A DNA stretch of 64,000 nt, taken from assembly GCA_049323435.1 (NCBI GenBank), contig JBMOMX010000033.1, forward strand, positions 30,100 to 94,099, read 5' to 3'. Positions 18,049 to 25,350 of the stretch are shown here, in pieces. Source of the stretch: UBA11222 sp049323435. GTDB taxonomy: Bacteria > Pseudomonadota > Alphaproteobacteria > UBA11222. Each line of letters starts with the position of its first letter. Positions within the stretch are counted from its first letter, which is position 1. Both the position numbers and the translations under genes were made by a program. The notes beneath the pieces are model-generated. The model was given only the letters and a program-made list of their open reading frames with translations, was not told the origin of the DNA and did no database searches.

Positions 18049-18350
18049 ACCGGAGAATTGACGTACCGATATCCGATCAGGCTGCGCACATTGCGGCGCC
18101 AGCGGTTCCCTCACGCGCCGAACTGTCCTATTTGCGTCGCGGCATGTTTGAGCCGGGAGGGAAACTTCCTTTGTTTGACCGGCGTGGACAGGAAATCAAT
18201 CCCGCTATCATACAGATCTGCCTGGCAAACAAATGGGCTGAACATTGGTTTGCCAATCCCGTCAAGCCCGACTGGCTGGTCTGCCGCCTGACTCAGGCCG
18301 GACGAAATGTGGTCCAGCAATATTGGCCCATCAATGACAGTGAGGTTTAA
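18045..18350 (+). CDS. Small conserved-looking protein of the Mla-type operon
   Basis: 101 residues from ATG 18045, overlapping the lipoprotein stop by four bases. No signal peptide or membrane helix. The composition and the segment ICLANKWAEHWF followed by KPDWLVCRLTQAGR resemble a winged-helix-like C-terminus seen in uncharacterised alphaproteobacterial proteins, from memory and without a search. Translational coupling suggests the gene is real. No function is assigned. Confidence 0.7.
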   Translation: MNRRIDVPISDQAAHIAAPAVPSRAELSYLRRGMFEPGGKLPLFDRRGQEINPAIIQICLANKWAEHWFANPVKPDWLVCRLTQAGRNVVQQYWPINDSEV

Positions 18351-18374
18351 CCGTTAGCAGAGGAGGAACGCGGG

Positions 18375-19052
18375 ATGGCGATGCTGGTTGCGGCGGGTTT
18401 GTTTTTTATCGGAATACATGTTTTTATTTCCAGTACGCCGTTGCGCGGCTGGCTGATCGCGCGCATCGGCGACCGGCTTTATCTGGGTTTGTTTTCGCTG
18501 TTGTCCTTCGCCGGTATCGGCTGGCTGATCTGGGCCTATATGCAGGCGGATCGTGTGGAACTGGGGCTGCCGCCGGCGTGGCTGCTGTTTTTGGCCGTAA
18601 TTGGCGCAATGGCCGGGCTGTGGCTCGCAGTTCTGGGGGCGCTCAGCCCCAATCCCACCACGGTTGATCAGGAAAAACTGCTGGCCTCGGAGTCTCCGGC
18701 GCGCGGCATTGTGCGTGTGACGCGGCATCCTTTTATGGTCGGGCTTGCGATCTGGGCCCTGGCCCATATGGTGCTGAACCCTGATACGGCATCGCTGGCC
18801 CTGTTCGGCACATTCTTTGTTCTGGCCGCCCTTGGCCCCTGGCTGATCGACAGCAAAAAAGCAAAGGCATTTACCGGCCAGTGGAAAAATTTTGCCGACG
18901 CCACCTCGGTCCTGCCTTTTGCGGCTATCCTGCGCGGACGCAATCAATTTGTCTCTCAGGAAATCGGCTGGTGGCGGCCTGTCGCAGCTGTGCTGGCGGT
19001 TACCGTGCTGGTGGCTTTTCACGGCCTGTTTTTTGGCGCGCCGCTGTTTTAG
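18375..19052 (+). CDS. NnrU-family integral membrane protein
   Basis: 225 residues with five or six predicted membrane helices. The diagnostic segment RGIVRVTRHPFMVGLAIWALAHMVLNPD matches NnrU, related to isoprenylcysteine methyltransferase-like membrane proteins. NnrU was first described near denitrification genes, but many homologues occur without them, and no denitrification gene is visible here. AGAGGAGGAACGCGGG precedes the ATG and gives a strong ribosome binding site. Function unknown. Confidence 0.85.
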   Translation: MAMLVAAGLFFIGIHVFISSTPLRGWLIARIGDRLYLGLFSLLSFAGIGWLIWAYMQADRVELGLPPAWLLFLAVIGAMAGLWLAVLGALSPNPTTVDQEKLLASESPARGIVRVTRHPFMVGLAIWALAHMVLNPDTASLALFGTFFVLAALGPWLIDSKKAKAFTGQWKNFADATSVLPFAAILRGRNQFVSQEIGWWRPVAAVLAVTVLVAFHGLFFGAPLF

Positions 19053-19103
19053 GCCGGGCGATCATCCACAAAGCTTCCGCCCCGCAGACGATCCCGGACC
19101 AGG

Positions 19104-19898
19104 TTAATTGAACATGGCGTCAATATCGTTCTGATCCGAACTTGCAGAGTCGGCTGGAGCAGCGGGTCTGGCTGGCGCCTTGGCGTTAGCCTTATCAGCG
19201 ATTTTCACCACGGTTTTGAGCGTGGCGGCGTCCGAAGAAGGCGCATCGCCCGCCATCAGCGCGTCTATTTCGGTTTGATCCTTGCCATTGCCTTTCAGTT
19301 GCGGCCCGTTCAGAATTTGTTCGCGCTTGCGGCGTTGGGCAGCGATTTCCTCCGGAATTTCCACCGGTTCAATGCCTTCTACACCTTCAACAAGTTTGGC
19401 GACCTTATTGAGGCGCGTTTCAATATAGGTGAAGGTTTCGACCACTTTACTGATGCGTTGCCCGGTAATGTCCTGAAACGAACAGGCTTCAAAAATTCGC
19501 ATCACAGCGGCATTGACAAGTTCCTGATAGGCCTGCGGATCACTGGTGTCGGCAGCCATGATTTCTTCCGCCGCTTCCATGATCGCGTTTGTCGCTTCTT
19601 CGGTGGATTCCGCGATGGCTTCCAGTTCCTGGCCGGCGCGGGGAATGTACGCGCCGCTAAGATCGGCCGGTTGCAATGAGGCGATATCCTTGCGGGCCTG
19701 ATCTATATATTTCGAGAGATCGGCGAACTCGGTATATATTTTCGTATCAATGGACGAAAAATACGCCTGCATGGTGGAGATAAGAATGCCCGTGACAGAT
19801 GCGACATCCACCAGCGAGATTGCCCGCTCATCACGGCCGCGAAGCAGCTGCACGAGTTCATCTATCCGTCTCGGCAGTTCAGCAGTATTGATCGCCAT
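19104..19898 (-). CDS. cheZ: CheY-P phosphatase CheZ
   Basis: 264 residues from ATG 19898, with GGGGAAAG five bases upstream. It removes the phosphate from CheY-P to reset the flagellar switch. The long helical hairpin is present, and the catalytic motif SFQDITGQRISKVV carries Asp143 and Gln147. A flexible Ala/Pro/Lys-rich linker leads to the C-terminal peptide DQNDIDAMFN, the expected CheY-binding tail. A second similar motif, DQTEIDALMAGD (about residues 207-218), lies before the linker; both resemble the CheY-binding N-terminus of FliM. It follows cheY by 66 bases on the same strand. Confidence 0.92.
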   Translation of the reverse strand: MAINTAELPRRIDELVQLLRGRDERAISLVDVASVTGILISTMQAYFSSIDTKIYTEFADLSKYIDQARKDIASLQPADLSGAYIPRAGQELEAIAESTEEATNAIMEAAEEIMAADTSDPQAYQELVNAAVMRIFEACSFQDITGQRISKVVETFTYIETRLNKVAKLVEGVEGIEPVEIPEEIAAQRRKREQILNGPQLKGNGKDQTEIDALMAGDAPSSDAATLKTVVKIADKANAKAPARPAAPADSASSDQNDIDAMFN

Positions 19899-19964
19899 AA
19901 CTTTCCCCGTTCCTGTCACAAAACAGATATTGTGACATCGTGATGTGATGATGTGGTGATTAAG

Positions 19965-20351
19965 TTAAAAATCACCCAGAACGGAGGCCATTTTGCCCTT
20001 GAGCGTGGCGGCATTGAACGGTTTCACGATGTAATTATTTACACCGGCCTTTTTCGCCGCCACAACATTTTCGGTTTTGGATTCTGCGGTCACCATGATG
20101 AAGGGCGTTTCCTTCAGGCGTTCATCAGCGCGGACTTCCTTCAGCAATTCAAACCCGGTCATGGGTTCCATATTCCAGTCGGAAATCACCAGACCATATT
20201 GCTTGGAGCGCATCTTCGCCAGCGCAGCAGAGCCATCTTCCGCCTCGTCGACATTCTCGAATCCCAATTGCTTCAGCAGATTACGGATGATGCGGATCAT
20301 CGTCTTATAATCATCGACTACAAGCACCTGCATCGATAAATCTACAGCCAT
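19965..20351 (-). CDS. cheY: Chemotaxis response regulator CheY
   Basis: 128 residues forming a single receiver domain. Acidic pocket residues are Asp13 and Asp14 (VVDDYKTM), the phosphorylated Asp58 lies in VISDWNMEPMTG, Thr88 in IMVTAES and Lys110 in YIVKPF. No output domain, so it acts by binding the flagellar motor switch. GAGGGAA precedes the ATG. Downstream cheZ is the matching phosphatase. Confidence 0.95.
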   Translation of the reverse strand: MAVDLSMQVLVVDDYKTMIRIIRNLLKQLGFENVDEAEDGSAALAKMRSKQYGLVISDWNMEPMTGFELLKEVRADERLKETPFIMVTAESKTENVVAAKKAGVNNYIVKPFNAATLKGKMASVLGDF

Positions 20352-20582
20352 TTTGTATTCCCTCAGTCTGCAACCGTTAACAGATCAGCCCCGCAAGGCG
20401 CTTTGCCCTTCGTCCGCCGCTGTGGTGACAATAGAAATGTTTATTGAAGAAAATGTTAACCGCATGCAGAATTGACGTATATTTCGTGCAACAGGCGCGG
20501 AAATTTGCTTGTTCTTGAGCCTATGGCCCGGCTCGTGTATGAGTTTCAGGCTGAAAAGATTGAAAAGAAAAAAAGGGCTGAC

Positions 20583-21548
20583 ATGCGCCTGGTGCAGGAT
20601 ATTACGCAGTTGCCGCCTGAATGCCGGGGTGCGGTTGTTGCGATTGGTAATTTTGATGGCGTGCATATCGGGCATCGCGCCGTACTGGCGGAAGCGGCGG
20701 AAATCGCGCGCGCCAGGGGCCGCCCCCTGGGCGCATTGGTGTTTGAGCCCCACCCCAGAGAGTTCTTTCATCCTGAGGCCCCCCGCTTCCGGCTGACGCC
20801 CCTGGCTGAAAAGACCCGCCTGCTGGCGGCGGCGGGAATCGACCTGCTTTATGTCGAAAAATTTGACGGAAGACTGGCCACGCGCCCGGCACAGGACTTC
20901 GTTATCCGCATTCTGGTTGAAGGACTGGGGGTCAGCCATATAGTCGTTGGTTATGATTTCCGCTTTGGCCAGAACCGCGATGGCGATGTATCCTTTTTAC
21001 GGCGCGAAGGAGAAAAAGCAGGCTTTGGCGTCAGCGTCATCAATGCGGTTAAAACCACCTCCTCGGGCGAGCCTTATTCCTCGTCCCGCATCCGTGCGCA
21101 TTTGCAGGAGGGTCGGCCCCGCCGGGCGGCAGAATTACTCGGGCGCTGGTGGAGCATCGAAGGCCCCGTGCTGAGCGGGGACAGGCGCGGCCGGACCATT
21201 GGCTTTCCGACCGCAAATATCCGCCTGGATGATTGCATCGAACCCAGGCATGGCGTCTATGCCGTGCGGGCCGAACTGATGGATGGCCCTGACGCCGGCA
21301 TTTATAACGGCGTTGCCAATATCGGCCTGCGTCCGACATTTGACAAACAGGAAGTCATGCTGGAGGTGAACCTGTTCGCATTCTCCGGGGATTTATATGG
21401 CCGAAGGCTGCGGATATCATTCGTCGAATTTATCCGGGCTGAGCGCAAATTTGACGGCATAGACAGTCTGAAGGCGCAGATCAGCGCCGACAGCGTCACA
21501 GCCGGTGAATTGCTGCGCCAGCCCGAATATGCCGCAAACGCATTTTAA
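20583..21548 (+). CDS. ribF: Bifunctional riboflavin kinase/FAD synthetase
   Basis: 321 residues from ATG 20583, preceded by AAAGGG. Residues about 1-180 are the nucleotidyltransferase domain that makes FAD (AIGNFDGVHIGHRAV, EPHPREFF, VGYDFRFGQNRDGD, SSSRIRAHL). Residues about 185-310 are the kinase domain that makes FMN (GRTIGFPTANI, HGVYAV, GVANIGLRPTF). Longer frames starting at upstream TTG or ATG codons add unconserved residues. It converges on trxA with a six-base gap. Confidence 0.96.
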   Translation: MRLVQDITQLPPECRGAVVAIGNFDGVHIGHRAVLAEAAEIARARGRPLGALVFEPHPREFFHPEAPRFRLTPLAEKTRLLAAAGIDLLYVEKFDGRLATRPAQDFVIRILVEGLGVSHIVVGYDFRFGQNRDGDVSFLRREGEKAGFGVSVINAVKTTSSGEPYSSSRIRAHLQEGRPRRAAELLGRWWSIEGPVLSGDRRGRTIGFPTANIRLDDCIEPRHGVYAVRAELMDGPDAGIYNGVANIGLRPTFDKQEVMLEVNLFAFSGDLYGRRLRISFVEFIRAERKFDGIDSLKAQISADSVTAGELLRQPEYAANAF

Positions 21549-21554
21549 GGGAGA

Positions 21555-21872
21555 TCAGATCGAGGATTTAATCCATTCCTCGATCTTGCTCTTGGGCAGG
21601 GCGCCAACCTTGGTGGCGGCAACCTGGCCATGCTGAAAGATCATCATTGTCGGAATGCCGCGCACGCCGTATTTCGCGGCCATGCCGGGATTATCATCGA
21701 CATTCAGCTTTGCGATTGTCAGCCCCTTGATCTCGTTCGACAGCTCTTCCAGCGCGGGAGCAATCTGCTTGCAGGGGCCGCACCATTCCGCCCAGAAATC
21801 CACCAGCACCGGGCCGGCAGCGTTAATCACGTCTTTTTCAAAATTTGCATCGGTGACGGTGGTCGTTGACAT
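21555..21872 (-). CDS. trxA: Thioredoxin
   Basis: 105 residues from ATG 21872 with AGGACAG upstream. The classical redox centre WCGPCK sits at about residues 30-35, and the cis-proline motif GIPTMMIF follows. Reduces disulfides in the cytoplasm with thioredoxin reductase. It is the last gene of the btuB-btuM-murU-addB-addA-trxA series, 37 bases after addA; the addA-trxA linkage is usual in alphaproteobacteria. Confidence 0.97.
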   Translation of the reverse strand: MSTTTVTDANFEKDVINAAGPVLVDFWAEWCGPCKQIAPALEELSNEIKGLTIAKLNVDDNPGMAAKYGVRGIPTMMIFQHGQVAATKVGALPKSKIEEWIKSSI

Positions 21873-21909
21873 GGTGATTCTGTCCTGAATGAATGATGTG
21901 TAGCCTAAT

Positions 21910-24900
21910 CTAGGAAGGACGGGCGGCATCGTCAAGCTGTGCCTCTGATAATGGCGTCAAAAGCGGGATATCAGTCCAGATCAATGCGCAGCCTACCCGG
22001 TGATTGGGGTAAATCATGCGCAATGCCGCCCGGTATGCCGCCATTTGCCGCACATAAATGCCGGGAACGGCCTCAGGCGTCACAGGCGGCGGGCGATGGG
22101 TTTTGAAATCCACAATCAGCACTTCCTGGGCGGTAATCAGCAGCCGGTCAATCTGTCCGGAAATTGCGGTGCCAGCCCCCAAAGCAGGAACAAGTCCCGC
22201 AACAGAAACTTCCGCACGGCTGCCGGGGCCGAACACCGGCGCAAATCCGGGAAATGCAAGCACCGCCAGGGCCTGCGCGATCATGTCCTCGCGCGCGGCC
22301 TGCGAAAGGGCAAAGGCCGGCTGCGAAAGATAACGCCGTGCCGTTGCCTCCCGCTTTTCCGGTGCAATATCGGGCAGATATTGCAGCAGAAAATGGATCA
22401 GCCGCCCACGCCTGAACCTGATTTCAGAATCAGCGCCGCCGCGCGGCGAGTTTGCCGGCATATCGTCCGCACCAAGCCGCGAGGGGGCAAGCGGGCGGTG
22501 CGGAAGCGGCTCCGGCGGCGCGTTGCGCCATGCCCAATCCGGCAGCGCAGGCGCCGGTGGCCGCGCCATAACGGGCGGCGCCTGAACCGCCTCGGCGCCG
22601 GGTGCGGCAATAAGCAGGCCCTGCTCTTTCTCTTTCTCAGACCAGCGCAGTTCTACACTTTGCGCCAGCGGTTGCAGCGCCGTTTCGATCAACCGGTACC
22701 AGCAGCCATCGGGCAGCGCGTTGCGGCCCTTATATCCGCCAATAAACAGCCAATCCTTTGCGCGTGTCATGGCGACATATAGCAGACGGCGATATTCATC
22801 CCTTTGCGCCTCCAGGGCGCGTTCACGCATCGCGGCCGTTGCGGGATCGTCATTTTCCTTGCGCACCGGCCACACGAAAAAATCTTCTCCCTCAACCGGG
22901 ATCAGCCTTGGCGCGAGTTTGCCATCCGGCATGGAACAGGTGTCGGGAAGATAGACGATGGGCGCCTCAAGCCCTTTGGCGCCATGTACCGTCATCACCC
23001 GCACCGCGCCCGCATCCTGTTCCATATCGCGCTTGATCTGGGTTTGTGAGGCGCCCAGCCAATGCAGAAAGCCCTGCAAACCAGGCGGATGCATGCGTTC
23101 AAACTGTTGCGCCAGCGACAGAAATTCATCGATTCCGTCATTGGCGTCCGCGCCCAGCCGCGCCAGTAAATTCCGCCGTCCGCCCAGCGGCCCAAGCAGA
23201 TGCGCAAAAAACTCATATGGCGGCACCGTGCCGGCTCGCGCCAGCAAATGTGTCAGCAAAGCCGCAGCGCTTTCATATGCCGCACAGGCGGTGCGGCGCG
23301 CACGCAGCGCCTGCCACAGGGTTTGACCCTGGCGGTCATGCGCCAGATCAAACAGCTGTTCCTCGCTGACATTCGCAAACGGGCTGCGCAGCACCACCGC
23401 CAGGGTCAGATCATCCTCCGGCATCAGCACAAAATTCCCGATTGCGATCAGATCCATCACCGCGAGCTGATCCAGCAGCTGCATCCGGTCGGCGCCTGCA
23501 ACTGGAATATTCAGCAATTTCAGCTGCCGGATACATTCGTCAAAAAATTCATTCCGTGTACGAACCAGCACGATAATATCATCCGGGCGCACCTGTTTTT
23601 CAGTGGATGGCAGAACATGCCCATCGCGCAGCAGGCCGGCAATATGCCCCGCCACCCGCGCCGCCATTTTCGCGCGCGGGCTGAATCGCTGTGGCGCATC
23701 CACTGGCGCGTCCCAGGGGCTCGGATCATCCGTCATGACATGTTCAACGGGCGGCCAGATTTCCACGCGTCCCGGCTGGCCCGTACGGCTGGCAATATGG
23801 CGCACAATGGCGTCATCCGCAGACAATCCCTTGCTTGCTTCGGGCCTGGCGAATACAGCGTCAACTGCGCCCAGCACCTCTCCGGTTGAGCGAAAAGACT
23901 TCTGAAGTGAAATATCGCGCCATAACAGACCCGCATCGCGCGCCAGCGCCGAAAAAAACTTGCGCATGGTGGCGAAAGACGCCGGATTGGCGCCCTGAAA
24001 GCTGAAAATGGACTGCTTTTCATCGCCTACTGCAAACAGAGTGCGGGGCCCCTTGTTCTGATTTTCACGGATCTCAACGCGCCCGTCGCGGCCTGAAAAA
24101 AATTCATCGCTCAGATAGCGGATGATTTCCCATTGTTCCGGGCTGGTGTCCTGGGCCTCGTCCACCAGAATATGATCCAGCCCCTCATCCAGCTTATAAT
24201 GCACCCATGCCGCGCCCGCGCTTTTCAAAACATGGCGCGTGTGATCAATGAGATCGTCATAATCCAGGGCAGAGCGGGCGCGTTTGGCGTTCTGATAAGC
24301 CCTGCGCACAGCAGCACCCGTGCGCAGGGCGGCAATGCTTGCCAGCGCCACTTTCTGCGCGCGCAATGTCTGGACAAGCGCCAGAACCCGTTGCGCCTCA
24401 TTTTCCAGAATCGGCAATGCCTGCGCATCATGTTTTTGCGCGGGCTTGGTGATGAGCGATTTTCTGGGATCGCCATCTTTGGTAAGAAAAATCAATTGAT
24501 AGGCCGCGAACCCCGCCACCGCATCCGGACAGGTCAGATATTCCAGAATTCGTGACGCCCGCCCCTGATCAGCCTCCGATCCATTTTGCAGGGCGGATGC
24601 CGCACGGCGCAGGGCATCGGCGGGCAATGCATGTGCAAATTCCGCGATGATATCTTCGGCAAATTGCAATCCCGGCAGGCCAAGCCAGCGGAACAGCGCG
24701 GCCTCAAGCCTTTCCAGACTTTCATCATCGCCCTGACGCTGCTGGCGCAACATCTCATCGGCAAGACCCGTGAACACCGGCTCATCAATCAGCCGCACCA
24801 TTTGTTCCAGCGCACTGCGCAGTACGGGATCCGCGCCGGTTTGCGCATCGGCCAGCACTTGGGTGCGCGCCTGAGCGCGCAATTCAAACGCCGTGCGGTC

Positions 24901-25350
24901 ATCCAGCACTTCAAAATGCCGCACCACTCCAGCCTCCAGCGGAAAGCGGCGCAGCAGGCTTTCACAAAATGCGTGGATGGTGCGGATTTTCAGCCCGCCC
25001 GGAGTTTCCAGCGCGCGCGCAAACAGTTTACGCGCGCGGCGCAACGCCTCTGCGTCAAAGCTTCCGTGCTGCAATGCCTGTATTTCTGCAAGCAACCGGC
25101 TATCATCATGCGTAGCCCATTCGCCCAGCCTGCGAAACAGGCGCGCTTCCATTTCCGCCGCCGCCGCCTTGGTGAATGTCACGCACAGAATGCGGCCCGG
25201 ATCAGCCCCTTCCAGCAGCAGCCGCGTCACCCGGTCGATCAGCACATGGGTTTTTCCGGTGCCTGCATTGGCGCTGACCCACACACAGGCGGCAGGATCG
25301 GCGGCTTCACGCTGCTCCAGCGAGGCCTGTTTTGCTGCCGCTATATTCAT
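21910..25350 (-). CDS. addA: ATP-dependent helicase-nuclease subunit AddA
   Basis: 1146 residues. UvrD-like helicase motor and exonuclease of the AddAB complex, which resects double-strand breaks for recombination. Walker A SANAGTGKTHVL is at about residues 27-38, Walker B/motif II is VDEAQDTSPEQW, motif V is VMTVHGAKGLEAPIVYLPDT and motif VI YVAMTRAKDWLF. The C-terminal RecB-type nuclease shows GQIDRLLI and VLIVDFKTHRPPP. Its ATG overlaps the addB stop by four bases. Length is normal and no frameshift is visible. Confidence 0.96.
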   Translation of the reverse strand: MNIAAAKQASLEQREAADPAACVWVSANAGTGKTHVLIDRVTRLLLEGADPGRILCVTFTKAAAAEMEARLFRRLGEWATHDDSRLLAEIQALQHGSFDAEALRRARKLFARALETPGGLKIRTIHAFCESLLRRFPLEAGVVRHFEVLDDRTAFELRAQARTQVLADAQTGADPVLRSALEQMVRLIDEPVFTGLADEMLRQQRQGDDESLERLEAALFRWLGLPGLQFAEDIIAEFAHALPADALRRAASALQNGSEADQGRASRILEYLTCPDAVAGFAAYQLIFLTKDGDPRKSLITKPAQKHDAQALPILENEAQRVLALVQTLRAQKVALASIAALRTGAAVRRAYQNAKRARSALDYDDLIDHTRHVLKSAGAAWVHYKLDEGLDHILVDEAQDTSPEQWEIIRYLSDEFFSGRDGRVEIRENQNKGPRTLFAVGDEKQSIFSFQGANPASFATMRKFFSALARDAGLLWRDISLQKSFRSTGEVLGAVDAVFARPEASKGLSADDAIVRHIASRTGQPGRVEIWPPVEHVMTDDPSPWDAPVDAPQRFSPRAKMAARVAGHIAGLLRDGHVLPSTEKQVRPDDIIVLVRTRNEFFDECIRQLKLLNIPVAGADRMQLLDQLAVMDLIAIGNFVLMPEDDLTLAVVLRSPFANVSEEQLFDLAHDRQGQTLWQALRARRTACAAYESAAALLTHLLARAGTVPPYEFFAHLLGPLGGRRNLLARLGADANDGIDEFLSLAQQFERMHPPGLQGFLHWLGASQTQIKRDMEQDAGAVRVMTVHGAKGLEAPIVYLPDTCSMPDGKLAPRLIPVEGEDFFVWPVRKENDDPATAAMRERALEAQRDEYRRLLYVAMTRAKDWLFIGGYKGRNALPDGCWYRLIETALQPLAQSVELRWSEKEKEQGLLIAAPGAEAVQAPPVMARPPAPALPDWAWRNAPPEPLPHRPLAPSRLGADDMPANSPRGGADSEIRFRRGRLIHFLLQYLPDIAPEKREATARRYLSQPAFALSQAAREDMIAQALAVLAFPGFAPVFGPGSRAEVSVAGLVPALGAGTAISGQIDRLLITAQEVLIVDFKTHRPPPVTPEAVPGIYVRQMAAYRAALRMIYPNHRVGCALIWTDIPLLTPLSEAQLDDAARPS

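Noticed and set aside
18375..19052. Part of a denitrification locus because of the NnrU-family gene
   Set aside because: No nitrite or nitric oxide reductase or Nnr regulator is nearby, and the family is widespread without denitrification.
22000..22782. Open frames antisense to addA and addB
   Set aside because: Many long antisense frames occur here as expected for GC-rich coding DNA; none has family motifs or initiation signals.
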